A DNA stretch of 42,586 nucleotides from Undibacterium paludis (lineage in GTDB: Bacteria > Pseudomonadota > Gammaproteobacteria > Burkholderiales > Burkholderiaceae_D): NCBI RefSeq assembly GCF_022568815.1, contig NZ_JAKZHX010000025.1:1-42586 (forward strand), in the 5' to 3' direction. How positions within the stretch are numbered: the first letter of the stretch is position 1; every line of letters starts with the position of its first letter. This document shows, piece after piece, positions 1 to 8,900 of the stretch. The notes below the pieces were generated by a model. That model was given only the letters and a program-made list of their open reading frames with translations, made no database searches and had not been told where the DNA came from. A program made the position numbers and the translations under genes.

Positions 1-33
1 GAGCTACGGAAACTACTTCCGCAACCCCCATAT

Positions 34-180
34 TTAACGAGTAGGTTTTACATCTTCACCCAGCCTGCGATAGACCTTTTTCGTGATTTCCTGCTCAGTG
101 TGGTCAAGTAATTTACTTGCATCACTAATATCTGCAATTTCCGTTGCAGCTTTGGCGCGCATATCCCTGAATTGAAAATT
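34..180 (-). pseudogene. C-terminal fragment of a phage-type tyrosine recombinase (integrase)
   Basis: The last ~49 codons of a minus-strand frame read like the C-terminus of phage or island integrases. FRDMRAKAATE (box II arginine region) is followed by LLDH (the LGH position) and VYRRLGEDVKPTR, which carries the nucleophilic tyrosine position and the usual basic tail. Everything upstream in the frame is unrelated and looks like the shadow of the plus-strand fragment that begins near base 199. The gene is therefore a stump without its N-terminal DNA-binding and most of its catalytic domain, and should be inactive. It marks an old phage or island end. Family recognition is from memory of the motif, not from a search. 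Confidence 0.65.
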
Positions 181-198
181 TGATATCCGGGTGGATAA

Positions 199-417
199 AG
201 CTGCATTCCCATCTGCTTCAAGCGAACAGCAAACACTGTAGATAAAGACGAATTGGAAGTGGTAAACGGCTACCGTGCTCTTGATACCAGAGGTAAAGCA
301 GGCGTTCTTGCACTGATTGGTGGAATGGCTCCAGTCGAGCCAAAACAAAAAAATGTTTTTCATGGTGGCGTAGGCCAAATTGTCGAGCGCGATGTAACGA
401 CGCCTCGGACCTGTTAG
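199..417 (+). pseudogene. C-terminal fragment of a phage-like transcriptional regulator
   Basis: A plus-strand frame open from just after TAA 196–198 to TAG 415–417 has no start codon with a ribosome site. It encodes ELEVVNGYRALDTRGKAG followed by VLALIGGMA, then FHGGVGQIVERDVTT. A helical segment of the type (E)LL.xYRxLxxxxKxxxLxLxxxLA followed by an FHGxVGQxxxGDVT tail resembles the end of phage repressor-like proteins. The helix-turn-helix half is absent. It abuts the integrase stump on the opposite strand at about 180–199, so two phage genes appear to have been joined by deletion. The identity is tentative. Confidence 0.4.
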
Positions 418-443
418 TTTGCGCTGGATTATGACCCGGCATT

Positions 444-998
444 TGCATCCAATTCTGACCCACTCGTTTTAATGTCTTTTAAGGGTTAGGTTGAGGCTAG
501 TTTGGTCTTTTTTTCCTTTACGGTTATTTGGTGTTCGTTTGCTAGCTGAATTGACCCGGTCAGTTTGATCCACCTTCCACTTCCTGGCGAAGGCAGCCAT
601 TCGGTCATACGACCCCTCGAATCCCAAATCTTTCAGATCCAAGTGAAGCTGTTTTAAGCTGCGTCGCTGCTTCCGATTTTTACTTGCTTCGGTTTTAAGC
701 CAGCTCGAAAGCTGCAATGCATATTTGTCGATCGCACTGGTTGTTTGTCGCTCAGCATAGGCAGGCTCTGTCACTTAAGAGCGCAGATAGCGTCGAACTG
801 TGTTGCGAGAGATGCCAAGTCGTCTGGAGATCTCCCGTAATGGAATCTGGTCATGAATGTGCCAGCGTCGAATAATACCTAGTAATGCCACGTCAATCAC
901 TCCTGCTCCCTACTCATCAAGATAAGTAGGATTGTGTGCTAAACGTGGGTCAATTTTAGATGTAATTTATCCAGCAAAGTGGGTCAATTTTCAGTGCA
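444..998. mobile_element. IS21-type insertion-sequence relic (555 bp, internally deleted)
   Basis: Both ends are visible. The left end reads TTTGCA (442–447), nine bases, then GACCCACT (457–464). The right end is its inverted counterpart AGTGGGTC (978–985), nine bases, then TGCAAA (995–1000). The spacing is identical and the element can be bounded by the TG…CA termini typical of IS21. A second copy of GTGGGTCAATTTT (945–957) lies 34 bases inside the right-end copy (979–991), like the multiple subterminal transposase sites of this family. Inside is only an N-terminal istA fragment; the DDE domain and istB are missing. No target duplication is obvious. A full-length element elsewhere in the genome might still mobilise it. 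Confidence 0.65.
469..900 (-). pseudogene. istA: istA-like transposase fragment with an internal stop
   Basis: The minus-strand frame starts at GTG 900–898, preceded by GGAG, and reads IDVALLGIIRRWHIHDQIPL, then REISRRLGISRNTVRRYLRS. This is the N-terminal helix-turn-helix of IS21-family IstA (R-x-I-S-x-x-x-G-x-S-R-N-T-V-R-x-Y-L). A TAA at 777–775 interrupts after codon 41. The frame then continues at GTG 774 with VTEPAYAERQTTSAIDKYAL and LKDLGFEGSYDRMAAF, the next conserved IstA segment. It ends at 469 after a basic tail, just inside the left terminal repeat. IstA proteins are usually several hundred residues, so the catalytic DDE core has been deleted. Non-functional. Confidence 0.75.
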
Positions 999-1256
999 AA
1001 TCAACAAGCAATGGTGCCAAAGCGGAGCAGGTTGTCTAAGCGGCGGGAGGGGGCGGCAAGGGTGTAGTCCATGCCGTCTATGGTGACGTGACCGGGCTAG
1101 CCAGTCACGCGGGGAGGGGTTGCATAGGGCTTAGTAACTCAGAGGCGTTTACGCGTGCGCGAGGGGGTGTGAGATATTTTATTAAACATGCGTGCGAATA
1201 GGCTGAGCGACTCGCACCTACGTGGACTAACAATTTACAGAGAGTTAATTCAAGTT
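999..1256. other. Gene-poor spacer with a possible short coding remnant
   Basis: This stretch lies between the IS relic and the 3' end of the CBS–HEPN gene. On the minus strand, 1096–1001 forms a 31-codon open stretch containing VTIDGMDYTLAAPSRRLDNL and ending at TGA. It lies directly after an in-frame TAG and has no start with a ribosome site. It reads like the end of a degraded gene, but I cannot name it. No terminator with a T-run was found for the neighbouring gene. Nothing else is supported here. Confidence 0.25.
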
Positions 1257-2375
1257 TTACATATTTTCTTTTACAGAATTAAAAAATCTTAGAGCAGTTG
1301 ACAGCGTAGATAGATCTTCATCGTTAATTCCGGTGGGATCAAAATGCATTACATCATTACGAATCAGCCGAACCTCTTCAAGCGTTTCAATGAAAATTTT
1401 CCTGCTAATATTTTGCTTAAAATATTGAGCCCATTTCTCGGTATTTTCGAGCAGACGTTTGTATTCACCAAAAGTAAGATGGTCAACACTCTTAATGTCG
1501 CGTGTGGTGTCAATAGGATCTTTCGCATTTTTAATTTCTTCAATCGGATAATATTTTTCGATAATCATTCGAAGAATCGCTTCAATTTGGCCAATTTTCA
1601 AAAATGCTTCACTCATTTCGCTAAATTGTATTCCCAGATCAGCAGCAGTAATTATTCCACTAACAGTCTTGTCATGCTTGCGTACCAAAACACACTCTTG
1701 ATTAATAATTGTCGAAATTGTGTCGAAAAGCGTTGCATTAAACAACACCTCTGCATGAGGAAGCATGCACTCGTCAACCTTTGTTGGCAATGTTCCATGC
1801 TTCAATACCCAACTTGTAATGGATTGCCAATTAACCATACCAAATACTCGACGCTCGTCTGCCATGATAGGTAATTGGGAAAAATTATGTTTAATCATCA
1901 GCGAGGTTGCATCAAAGATTGACGCACCAGGCGATACCCTGATTGGGGATCTGTTCGCGGCTTCGAGTAGACCAACCTTTAGAATATGTGCATCACGATC
2001 TATTGCAACTATATCCGCAACTGCTTCTGAGACGTTTGCTGATACTGGATTTTCATCAATTTTTTGCAACATTACAGTGCCACTGATGTGAGCATCTCGA
2101 AAATCGGGTAGCGTACGCAAATGAAGTTTATCTAACGCATCCTGAATTAGTCGTTCGGAATTCCCTCTGCGGCGAACATAACCAGACCACTTTACTAAGT
2201 CTCGGACAGATATCCAAATTCCTGCAGAGTTGCCGCCTTCTATCCCAGAGGCCAGAGAGGATAAGTTAGTCTCAAGCCTATTTGCCGACATTAAATTTTC
2301 TTGATTTGGAAGAGTCGACTCATCCACACTTGGGGATGGCACCGAACTATCGCTAGAAAACGCGACATCTGACAT
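1257..2375 (-). CDS. CBS-domain protein with C-terminal HEPN domain (putative RNase / defence protein)
   Basis: Complete 372-residue protein. Residues 1–50 are a Ser/Asn-rich, low-complexity leader. Residues ~52–105 look like a small alpha/beta or winged-helix region. Two CBS motifs follow, ~145–190 (VSPGASIFDATSLMIKHNFS, QLPIM, VFGMVNW) and ~203–250 (ending VSGIITAADL). CBS pairs usually bind adenine nucleotides or similar ligands. Residues ~255–370 are alpha-helical and carry R339-N-D-V-M-H344, the RxxxxH signature of HEPN domains, many of which are RNases in toxin–antitoxin or abortive-infection systems; Swt1-type HEPN proteins are the closest resemblance I recall. The start is set by AAGGAGT at 2389–2383, seven bases before ATG. 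It is the only intact sizeable gene in the relic-rich left part. The inferred role is a ligand-gated RNase; no partner gene is visible. Confidence 0.85.
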   Translation of the reverse strand: MSDVAFSSDSSVPSPSVDESTLPNQENLMSANRLETNLSSLASGIEGGNSAGIWISVRDLVKWSGYVRRRGNSERLIQDALDKLHLRTLPDFRDAHISGTVMLQKIDENPVSANVSEAVADIVAIDRDAHILKVGLLEAANRSPIRVSPGASIFDATSLMIKHNFSQLPIMADERRVFGMVNWQSITSWVLKHGTLPTKVDECMLPHAEVLFNATLFDTISTIINQECVLVRKHDKTVSGIITAADLGIQFSEMSEAFLKIGQIEAILRMIIEKYYPIEEIKNAKDPIDTTRDIKSVDHLTFGEYKRLLENTEKWAQYFKQNISRKIFIETLEEVRLIRNDVMHFDPTGINDEDLSTLSTALRFFNSVKENM

Positions 2376-2382
2376 TTTACGT

Positions 2383-2389
2383 ACTCCTT
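2383..2389 (-). promoter_or_regulatory. Ribosome binding site of the CBS–HEPN gene
   Basis: On the minus strand the sequence AAGGAGT lies seven bases upstream of ATG 2375–2373. It is a near-perfect Shine–Dalgarno sequence and decides this start over later in-frame ATG codons such as Met29. Confidence 0.8.
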
Positions 2390-2546
2390 AATGAGCAAAT
2401 TTTTGATTTACGACAGCGTTAGATTTTACAATCACGGATTGTTGCATGTGAGGCATTCGTCATTCAGCAAATGCACAGCCCGGGTAGATGCGATTAGTGT
2501 AACTTAATTGCACCGACGTACAGCCGTTTTCGACTATTGAAAGCGC

Positions 2547-2723
2547 TCAATGCAGCAACTGCCCTGGCAAAGGGGAGCCCAGCAGCACGCACCATTCTGT
2601 CAATTCTTCAAGCAAGCATTGCCGTTTGACGGGGTGGGTGGTGGTTTTTAGTTTTTCTGTGGCGGCCTGGTGGGCGGCTTCTACGCGCTGGCGTTCTTTG
2701 GTGGTCAGGGGGGGGGTTGGCAT
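2547..2723 (-). CDS. 58-residue hypothetical protein with a poly-C tract at its start
   Basis: Small gene starting at ATG 2723 and ending at TGA 2549–2547. AGGA lies seven bases before the start. The product begins MPTPPLTTKERQRVEAAHQA, continues with a charged helical region and ends in LGSPLPGQLLH. It starts 13 bases after the stop of the antirepressor remnant on the same strand, so it probably belonged to the same phage operon. Codons 3–6 contain nine consecutive C residues (nine G at 2708–2716 on the plus strand), so slippage there would switch the frame. I do not recognise the family. It could also be a decayed gene. Confidence 0.5.
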   Translation of the reverse strand: MPTPPLTTKERQRVEAAHQAATEKLKTTTHPVKRQCLLEELTEWCVLLGSPLPGQLLH

Positions 2724-2736
2724 GGTTGTGTCCTGC

Positions 2737-3479
2737 TTAATTTTTCAATGAATAACCTTGCGCGTCGAATACATGGCACTTGACGGGTTTTTTGCGCAAG
2801 ATGCTGCTCACGTCTGTTGCTTCGATGAAGACAGGGTCTTTGCTTTCTTTGATGGATTTGCGCAATACGGCCAGGTCAGGCATGCGGAACTTGTGCTGCT
2901 CGGCCAGTTCTGCGACTTCGGGCAGGTTGATGGCGATGCGGCTGGCAAGGCGGCTGTGGTCGAGGATGATGCCTAATTTTCCAGTTGTCTGACGATATCC
3001 CAAAACTGATTGACGCTAGTGGGCTGCCTGTGCCCGGGTAGTGGGATCAGTTTGGCTGGTTCAGCAGGCAAGAGTGGAGGTGGGCACGGCGGGAAGGCGA
3101 AGTGGTCAAGGTCTGGCACGTTGTGACCGATTTGGTCAGCAATAAAGCGCAGTTGCTCAAAAAGGCCAGCACGTATGGCCGGGCTCTCGGTCTTTTCAAT
3201 TTCGCGCATACGGTCGCGGCATTGCTGCTGCATGGTGAGTACGTCACGCATTTTGAGCCGTATGGAGCTGTTGCCAGTAAGTTGCGGCATGGGTTCACGC
3301 GGGGCGAGTATCGGGATTTGCACAATGCCATCCTTTTTATCCTCTTTAGTCCAATGGTTCCACAGCACGTCGTCGCACTCGTTTTGATAAAGGATGATTT
3401 TGTCTTTGAGATCTGGTGTCACTTTATTGGGGCTGATGGTCATTAACCAGGACGCAATTTTTTCGGATATCCTTGAAAG
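2737..3479 (-). pseudogene. Phage antirepressor-like protein (P22_AR_N type), truncated and frameshifted
   Basis: From ~3479 the minus strand encodes ISEKIASWLMTISPNKV, then TPDLKDKIILYQNECDDVLW and NHWTK. This is the W-L-x-x-I-x-P-x-x-V-x-P-x-x-x-x-K-x-x-x-Y-Q-x-E-C-x-x-x-L-W motif of phage antirepressors. The frame stops at TAG 2975–2973 after FWDIVRQLEN. A second frame continues the same protein as KLGIILDHSRLASRIAINLP, then EVAELAEQHKF, LRKSIKESKDPVFIE and KKPVKCHVF, and ends at 2737. One extra A in the four-A run at 2980–2977 would join the two as …QLEKLGIILDHS…. The N-terminus is also lost: the 57 codons upstream of ~3479 read antisense to other relics. It is either a decayed prophage regulator or, less likely, a sequencing error plus truncation. 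Confidence 0.7.
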
Positions 3480-3568
3480 CGGTGACGTTTGAGGAGCTTC
3501 TAAAGAAAGCCGAAGAGGATAAACTAATCCCCGTCCGTATTGATTTGAGAAAACCATTGGGAAAATAA
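3437..3568 (+). pseudogene. Unidentified C-terminal gene fragment
   Basis: A plus-strand frame open after TGA 3434–3436 and closing at TAA 3566–3568 encodes KAVTFEELLKKAEEDKLIPV, then RIDLRKPLGK. The second part (from ~3470) has normal amphipathic, charged protein character and occupies exactly the bases where the antisense antirepressor homology stops. It therefore looks like the real end of another gene joined here by rearrangement. There is no start codon with a ribosome site. I do not recognise the family. Confidence 0.35.
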
Positions 3569-3707
3569 AGGACCAGGGCGCTGGCATAATGCCCTGGATA
3601 ATAAGAACATTGCAGACGCTATTTTTGATCGCCTTATTCATAGTTGCCATGCTTTAAAACTCGAGGGTGAGTCGTTGAGACGAAAAGCTAAGAAACTCGG
3701 TAGCTAA
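3549..3707 (+). pseudogene. istB: istB-like helper ATPase, C-terminal fragment
   Basis: Frame open after TGA 3546–3548. It encodes GPGRWHNALDNKNIADAIFD, then RLIHSCHALKLEGESLRRKA, and ends at TAA 3705–3707. The pattern W-H-x-x-x-x-x-x-x-I-A-D-A-x-x-D-R-x-x-H-x-x-x-x-x-x-L-x-G-E-S-x-R is the end of the IS21 helper protein IstB. The Walker A/B ATPase core (about 200 residues) is missing. It lies on the opposite strand from, and about 2.6 kb away from, the istA relic, so it is probably from a different insertion event. It overlaps the preceding fragment by 20 bases in another frame. Inactive. Confidence 0.7.
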
Positions 3708-3750
3708 AGCTTCAATCCATACAGTTTGGTATTAAACAGGCTTGGGACAG

Positions 3751-3791
3751 TGGCGCAACCATACGGTGTATGGCTGCGCCATTTTCATTTT
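3751..3791 (+). terminator. Rho-independent terminator
   Basis: TGGCGCA (3751–3757) pairs with TGCGCCA (3775–3781) and CCATAC (3759–3764) pairs with GTATGG (3768–3773). This gives a 13-bp stem with one A·C mismatch and a three-base GGT loop, followed by TTTTCATTTTT. The T-run lies only on the right, so it acts on rightward transcription. It ends 45–80 bases beyond the istB stop and insulates the giant gene from read-through. Confidence 0.85.
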
Positions 3792-4072
3792 TGTATCCAA
3801 CCGATCACAGCCTGCCAAAATCTCGTTGCATGCACCCTAATTTCATTCTTGATTTATAGATATTTGTTTTTTTTATTTTTATTTTGATGAGTATTGAAAA
3901 ATTTTATTTCTTTTTTGAGAATTAATCGCAATTAGCCTAAACCTTTCCACAAATCCGTGGATGTATTGTTCAGTTAAAAATAAGTGCAGTTGATGCGTCC
4001 TGATCTCGAAGTTTGCTTTTGTAGCAAGCATGAGGCGGGGCGGTATTCCCGGATAATAAAGGATAGGTAAAC
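3792..4072 (+). promoter_or_regulatory. AT-rich leader and probable promoter region of the giant gene
   Basis: This 281-base region between the terminator and ATG 4073 must contain the promoter if the gene is transcribed alone. It holds long T/A tracts (about 3860–3930), of the kind that silencers or UP-element-like contacts use. No confident −10/−35 pair was assigned. The ribosome site is AAAGGA (4058–4063), nine bases before ATG. A small stem TTGCT…AGCAA sits near 4015–4030. I checked for a c-di-GMP riboswitch core and saw none. Confidence 0.4.
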
Positions 4073-5947
4073 ATGGTAGCGATAGTCAATGGACAAGGTT
4101 TAGGCGCAAATCTGAATGTATTTACAGGTCTGGGGCAAAAGAGCCAGTTAAACCGCTCCGTCGTCGGAGGGAATGCTCAGCGCATCTATGTCAATGGCAA
4201 GAGCGGTAATCTGGTTGTACAAAACCAGGACCTGCAATTATTCGATCATGGTCTCGACCTTGGCGTGCTACGCACCTACAACAGCAACGGGCAATTCACC
4301 GACGACAATGGCGACAACTGGCTGGTCGGCTTCTATGCCAAACGCCTTGATGTAGTCGGGCAGTTGGGTAAGGCTGGCAGCAGTGTCATCAGAACAGAAG
4401 CAGATGGTGCACGGGTCAGCTTTTCGTGGGATGAACTGCAACAGAAATACACTGGTCAAAGAGAAGGCGAACATCAAAGTGAAATCATCCTTGATGGTGG
4501 CCAGTTGGTTTGGAGTCAGCAAGGCTCGGGTCTGTCGGAGTCCTATGATATTGGGAGTGGCCGCCTGCTTGCCACCATAGACCCGCTTGCCTACCGCGTC
4601 AGCTATGAATACGACAGCAAAGGTCTGCTCGCCAAAGCTATCTCGGACAATGGTGTTTCCACCAGCTATCACTATGATGGCAACAATCTCAGCGACATCC
4701 AGACCCACTCTCTGGATGCAGCAGGTCAATGGCAAGAGCAAACCAGTGTGCATTACAGCTACGATACTCAAAACCGCCTGTCCGCAGTTACATTGACCAG
4801 CAATTCCCCGCAAAGTAGTGTCTACGCCACTCGCTACACCTACGATGGTGACAGCAAGCGCCTCGCGAGCATCAGCCAGGATGACGGTAGTCAACTCAGC
4901 TTCACCTACCAGGAAATCGCCGGAGAATACCGCATCACGCAAATTGAAGATGCTCAGCAGCAAGTCACCCGTTTTGCCTACGATTTTGGTAATGGCATTA
5001 CCACGGTAGAAGACAGCCAGCATCAAAATACCGTATTGAGCTACCGCACCGATGGCAAACTGATTGCCATAGAACAGCCTCTGGAAGGGCAGGGTAGCAC
5101 CCGCACGGAATTGCAATACGATGACCAGGGTAATCTGCTTAAGGTGATGGGTGATGGCAGCCTGGTCAGTGAAATGCACTATGACGCGCAGGGCAGGCAA
5201 ACCTCAGGTCTGGATGCTGATGGCAATAGCCTCACTCGCACCTTTGACAGTCTTGGGCAGTTACGTAGCGAAACCATTCATCTGAGCAAAGGCACTGATG
5301 ATCCATCACAAGCTGCGGAAGACGGCACCACACGTTATTACTATGCTGCCGCAGCTTCCGGCCGTGGCGAAATACTCCGCTTCATCATCGATGCAGCAGG
5401 CCATGTCACAGAATATCGCTACAATGCCCAGGGCCAGCGTAGCAGTGCAATTGCTTACACGACGCAGACGCTTGACGTCGCCACTCTGACTGGTGATGAA
5501 ACAGCTGATGCCATCGACAGTCTTGTGCAAGAACTTGTTCATCTCAAAGGCGCAGATAGCCAGCCAGCATACCGCACAGACATCCTGCGTACTGACCTCA
5601 GCTATGACGCGTATGGGCAATTGGCTGGTGTCATTCACTATTCACAGGTGCAAAACGATGCCAGCTTTAGTGGTGCCACAGAAGGCCAGGCAGAGACACG
5701 CTATGTCTATGATGCAGAAGGGCGCCTGCTCACCAAAGTTGATCTTGCCAGCGCCCGGCAAACCACTTACTCCCATGATGAGCAGGGACGCGTACTGAGC
5801 GTAACAGAAGGTCCACTGGACAGCACCTTCAACCAGCATGATCAAAACCTCAGGCGTTTTAGCATTACCAGTTCTGCAGGGGGGCAGACCAGTCAGATTT
5901 ACGACAATGATGGTAATCTCGTCAGTGCCGCCAGCCTTGCCGGCGCA
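4073..5947 (+). repeat. N-terminal domain with YD/RHS-like repeats (residues 1–625)
   Basis: After a ~100-residue cap (YVNGKSGNLVVQNQDLQLFD, then VLRTYNSNG) the chain shows repeated YD motifs: VSYEYDSKGLL, TSYHYDGNNL, VHYSYDTQNRL, TRYTYDGDSKRL, TELQYDDQGNLL, TEYRYNAQGQR, TRYVYDAEGRLL, TTYSHDEQGRVL. YD repeats form beta-strand shells in RHS and teneurin proteins, often around a toxin. Here no RHS core-associated end follows; the chain moves straight into beta-sandwich repeats, so a closed toxin cocoon at this position is unlikely. Confidence 0.85.
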
Positions 5948-8900
5948 ATCACTCTACCTGGTGTGCAGGATATTCAGGGTAGCATAGCCCAGCCAGGCGA
6001 ACAGGATAACTACCAGTTTGTGGTCAAAGAGCGCTCACGCTTTTTCTTTGATGGCGTGCAAGGGGACAAAATTCAATGGAAACTCGACAATGGCGCAAGC
6101 ACGCTGTTTTCTGACAGAGCGATGGGCGCGACGACAGATCCTTTCCTGGATCTGGATGCGGGTACCTATCACCTGACTGTCAGTGGCCAGCAAGGCCAGA
6201 CGGGTAATTACAACTTCCGCTTGCTGGGAGAAGCAGCCGCAATTGCTGTGACAGAAAATACAGAAGTGACAGGCAATCTGCAGACAGCTAACCAGGCAGA
6301 ATTGTATGCGATTGAAGTGCAAGCAGGAGATCGTCTGTACTTTAGTCATGGTACAGTTGTGCCCGGCAATAACTGGAACTGGCGGATTTTTGGGCCAGAT
6401 GCCATTCTGTTAGGCAGTGGCGCTTCGTGGTCAGATAGTGGGACGCTGATTGCTACCAAACCGGGCAAATACTGGATCAGTATAGAAGCAGCAACGCCAG
6501 GCAGCGCAGCAGTGTCATATGCTTTCACCATGTTCAGGCAAACACCCGCGCTTATTCCGGCGAACCTTGCCCAGACCTATCATGTCGCATTGCCCGTACC
6601 AGGTGCTGCGACTAATTTCGACTTTGATGTGAGTCAGCCATCATGGTTGAAGTGGGATCAACTGTCCTCTGCTGCAAATATCAATTGGCGCCTGCTTAAT
6701 GCAAAAGGGCAAGTGCTCTCCAGCGGCAATTCCGCTAGCCTTAATGAAACCAGCCTTGCCCCGTTGAATGTACTTGCAGGACGCTACCGTCTCGAATTTT
6801 CTGCTGCAGATAACAATACTGGCGCACTCGACTTCCGCATGCTGGCGATTGCCGAGTCGGCGCCTGTCAGTCTCATCGATGGGCAAACTGTCACTATTGG
6901 GTCCGCATCAGGACATGAAGACAATGTCTATCACTTCCATGCTGATGGCAAGACCAGTCTGAACCTGAGCACGCAATTCGACAAAGACAATGCGCGCGGT
7001 CAGTATCAGATTACTGATGGCACCGGCTACATCGTTCAACATGGTGAACTGGGGAATGGCGCTTTTGCCAACCTCAGCTTGCCACAAGGTGGAGACTATT
7101 ATTTGTGGCTTGGTGGTGCACTGAGCAATACAGCCGGATTTGCTGGCACTATGCATGTGCAAAGCTGGAATGTTCAAACGATAGACAGCGGCGAACTGGC
7201 CGCTAACGGCATGAGTGAAATCAAGGGCGATATCACTGTGCCCGGACAAGTCATCAAGAATAACTTCCACGTTAGCCAGTCTGGTACCTGGGTGTTTGAA
7301 ACTGGCAGCAATTTGCCAGAGGCCCAATGGGAATTGAGTGGTCCGAATGGTGTAGTGCTCAATGCGCGTGATCTCAATGCTACCAAGGCAGCAGATGGTA
7401 TCGCCACCTACCTCACTGCAGGTGATTATCAACTGACATTGAATGCAGGCAAGAACACAGGCGCATATTCCCTGCGTACTACAGCGTTTGCCAGTGCAGC
7501 CCCTTTGGTCGGTGCTCAAGCTCTGGCTTTGCCTGAATTGGCGATCGGTGAATCTATACTCTTGCGTACAACTTCTGCACCACAAGACCGTTTTGAGTAT
7601 CAGCTCGACACCCAAAATGGGGAATTCAACGTCCAGGTTTTTGACCAGTTTGGCCAATACCGCTACAGCAACAATGGTGCAACCGGGCAGTTTACGCAAG
7701 CAGCGGCTCAAGGCGATCTTTATATTCGTATTACCCGCGTGGCCGCAGGGCAGGGTGGTGTGCAATTCACCAGCGTGCGCACGCCGGCCAATATAGCTAC
7801 ACCGGCATCAGGTACTCCTATCAGCCTTGGGCAGGCAGTGAGCGTCAGTGCTGCACCGCAAAGCAAGGCCACCTATAGCTTTGACTTAGCGCAAGATGGG
7901 TTGTTGTTTTTTGAATATCCATTCGGAGGTGTTAATGATGTCACAGTGACCAGTGCATTGCAGAGTTTTAGCCTGTATGTTCCTATATCAGGAAACAACG
8001 GTGCTCCTGTCTGCCTGGGATGGGCACCGGCAGGTCACTATAAAGTCAGTTTCGGTCGCTTTGCCGTCCAAGACTACTCGTTTACCGTAAAGACCGCCCA
8101 GTCTGCGCTTCAAGCGCTGCCGGATCAAGTCACGACAGGTACGCTGGCAGCCAATCAAGGCGCTGCTTTATATCGCTTTGATGCCCAGGCTGGTAAAGAC
8201 TATGCATTGGACAGTCTGGTGAATGACGGGCTTTTGGGATATGAGGTATTCGATAGTTACGGGCATCGCCTCGATAGTGGCACCACCTATACATTGAAGA
8301 AACAAAGCTGGTCAGTCAACACTGATCAAAGCTGCTATGTACTTTTGTATAGAGATCCAGAATATCTGGGTAACGCGCAAGACTTCAATTTCAATATTGT
8401 CTCTTCTGCCTCGGTCGGCAAGACAGCGATAGGCATGCTCAACGAAGGTGCCGCAGTGAATATCCCTGTTGTCGCACTTGGTGGTGGCAGGAGCCGCCTC
8501 ATTGATGTTGAAGTTGAGCATGATGGCTGGTGGATAGTGAGCGACCTGGCTGCCAAGGCTGATGGGCAGGAAGGCGTCTGGTCGCTTGACCCGTCTGATG
8601 TCAATAGTGTTAATTCTGGCAAGGCATCTGGTCGATATTCGCAAAATTCCACGCCAGTTTACCTGACTGCTGGAAAGCACCAGTTTCTGGTGCAAAACAC
8701 AGGAGGTATGCCAGACCAGCCAGGTAGAGGAGGCTTCTTTGACTTTAGCCTGGATTTGCGCAAGACAAATACGGTCCTCCTTACTGACAATACAGATACC
8801 AGTCTGGGTGCGCTCAGTGAATTGGGCATGGCCCTACTTGAAGCGAATGCAACACCGTCAGACAAGATCATATTGCGTATTCACTCTGCCGATGGGCAAC

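Noticed and set aside
7..22. Short inverted repeat CGGAA…TTCCG as terminator or attachment site
   Set aside because: Five base pairs, no T-run and no matching second site seen.
34..378. A 114-codon integrase gene reading the whole minus frame
   Set aside because: Only the last ~49 codons resemble an integrase; the upstream part is antisense to the plus-strand regulator fragment.
3480..3650. Extension of the antirepressor to an ATG at 3650
   Set aside because: These 57 codons do not match the family and are antisense to the istB end and another gene fragment.
4010..4057. c-di-GMP or other riboswitch in the leader
   Set aside because: Only a 5-bp stem is visible; no conserved riboswitch core was found.
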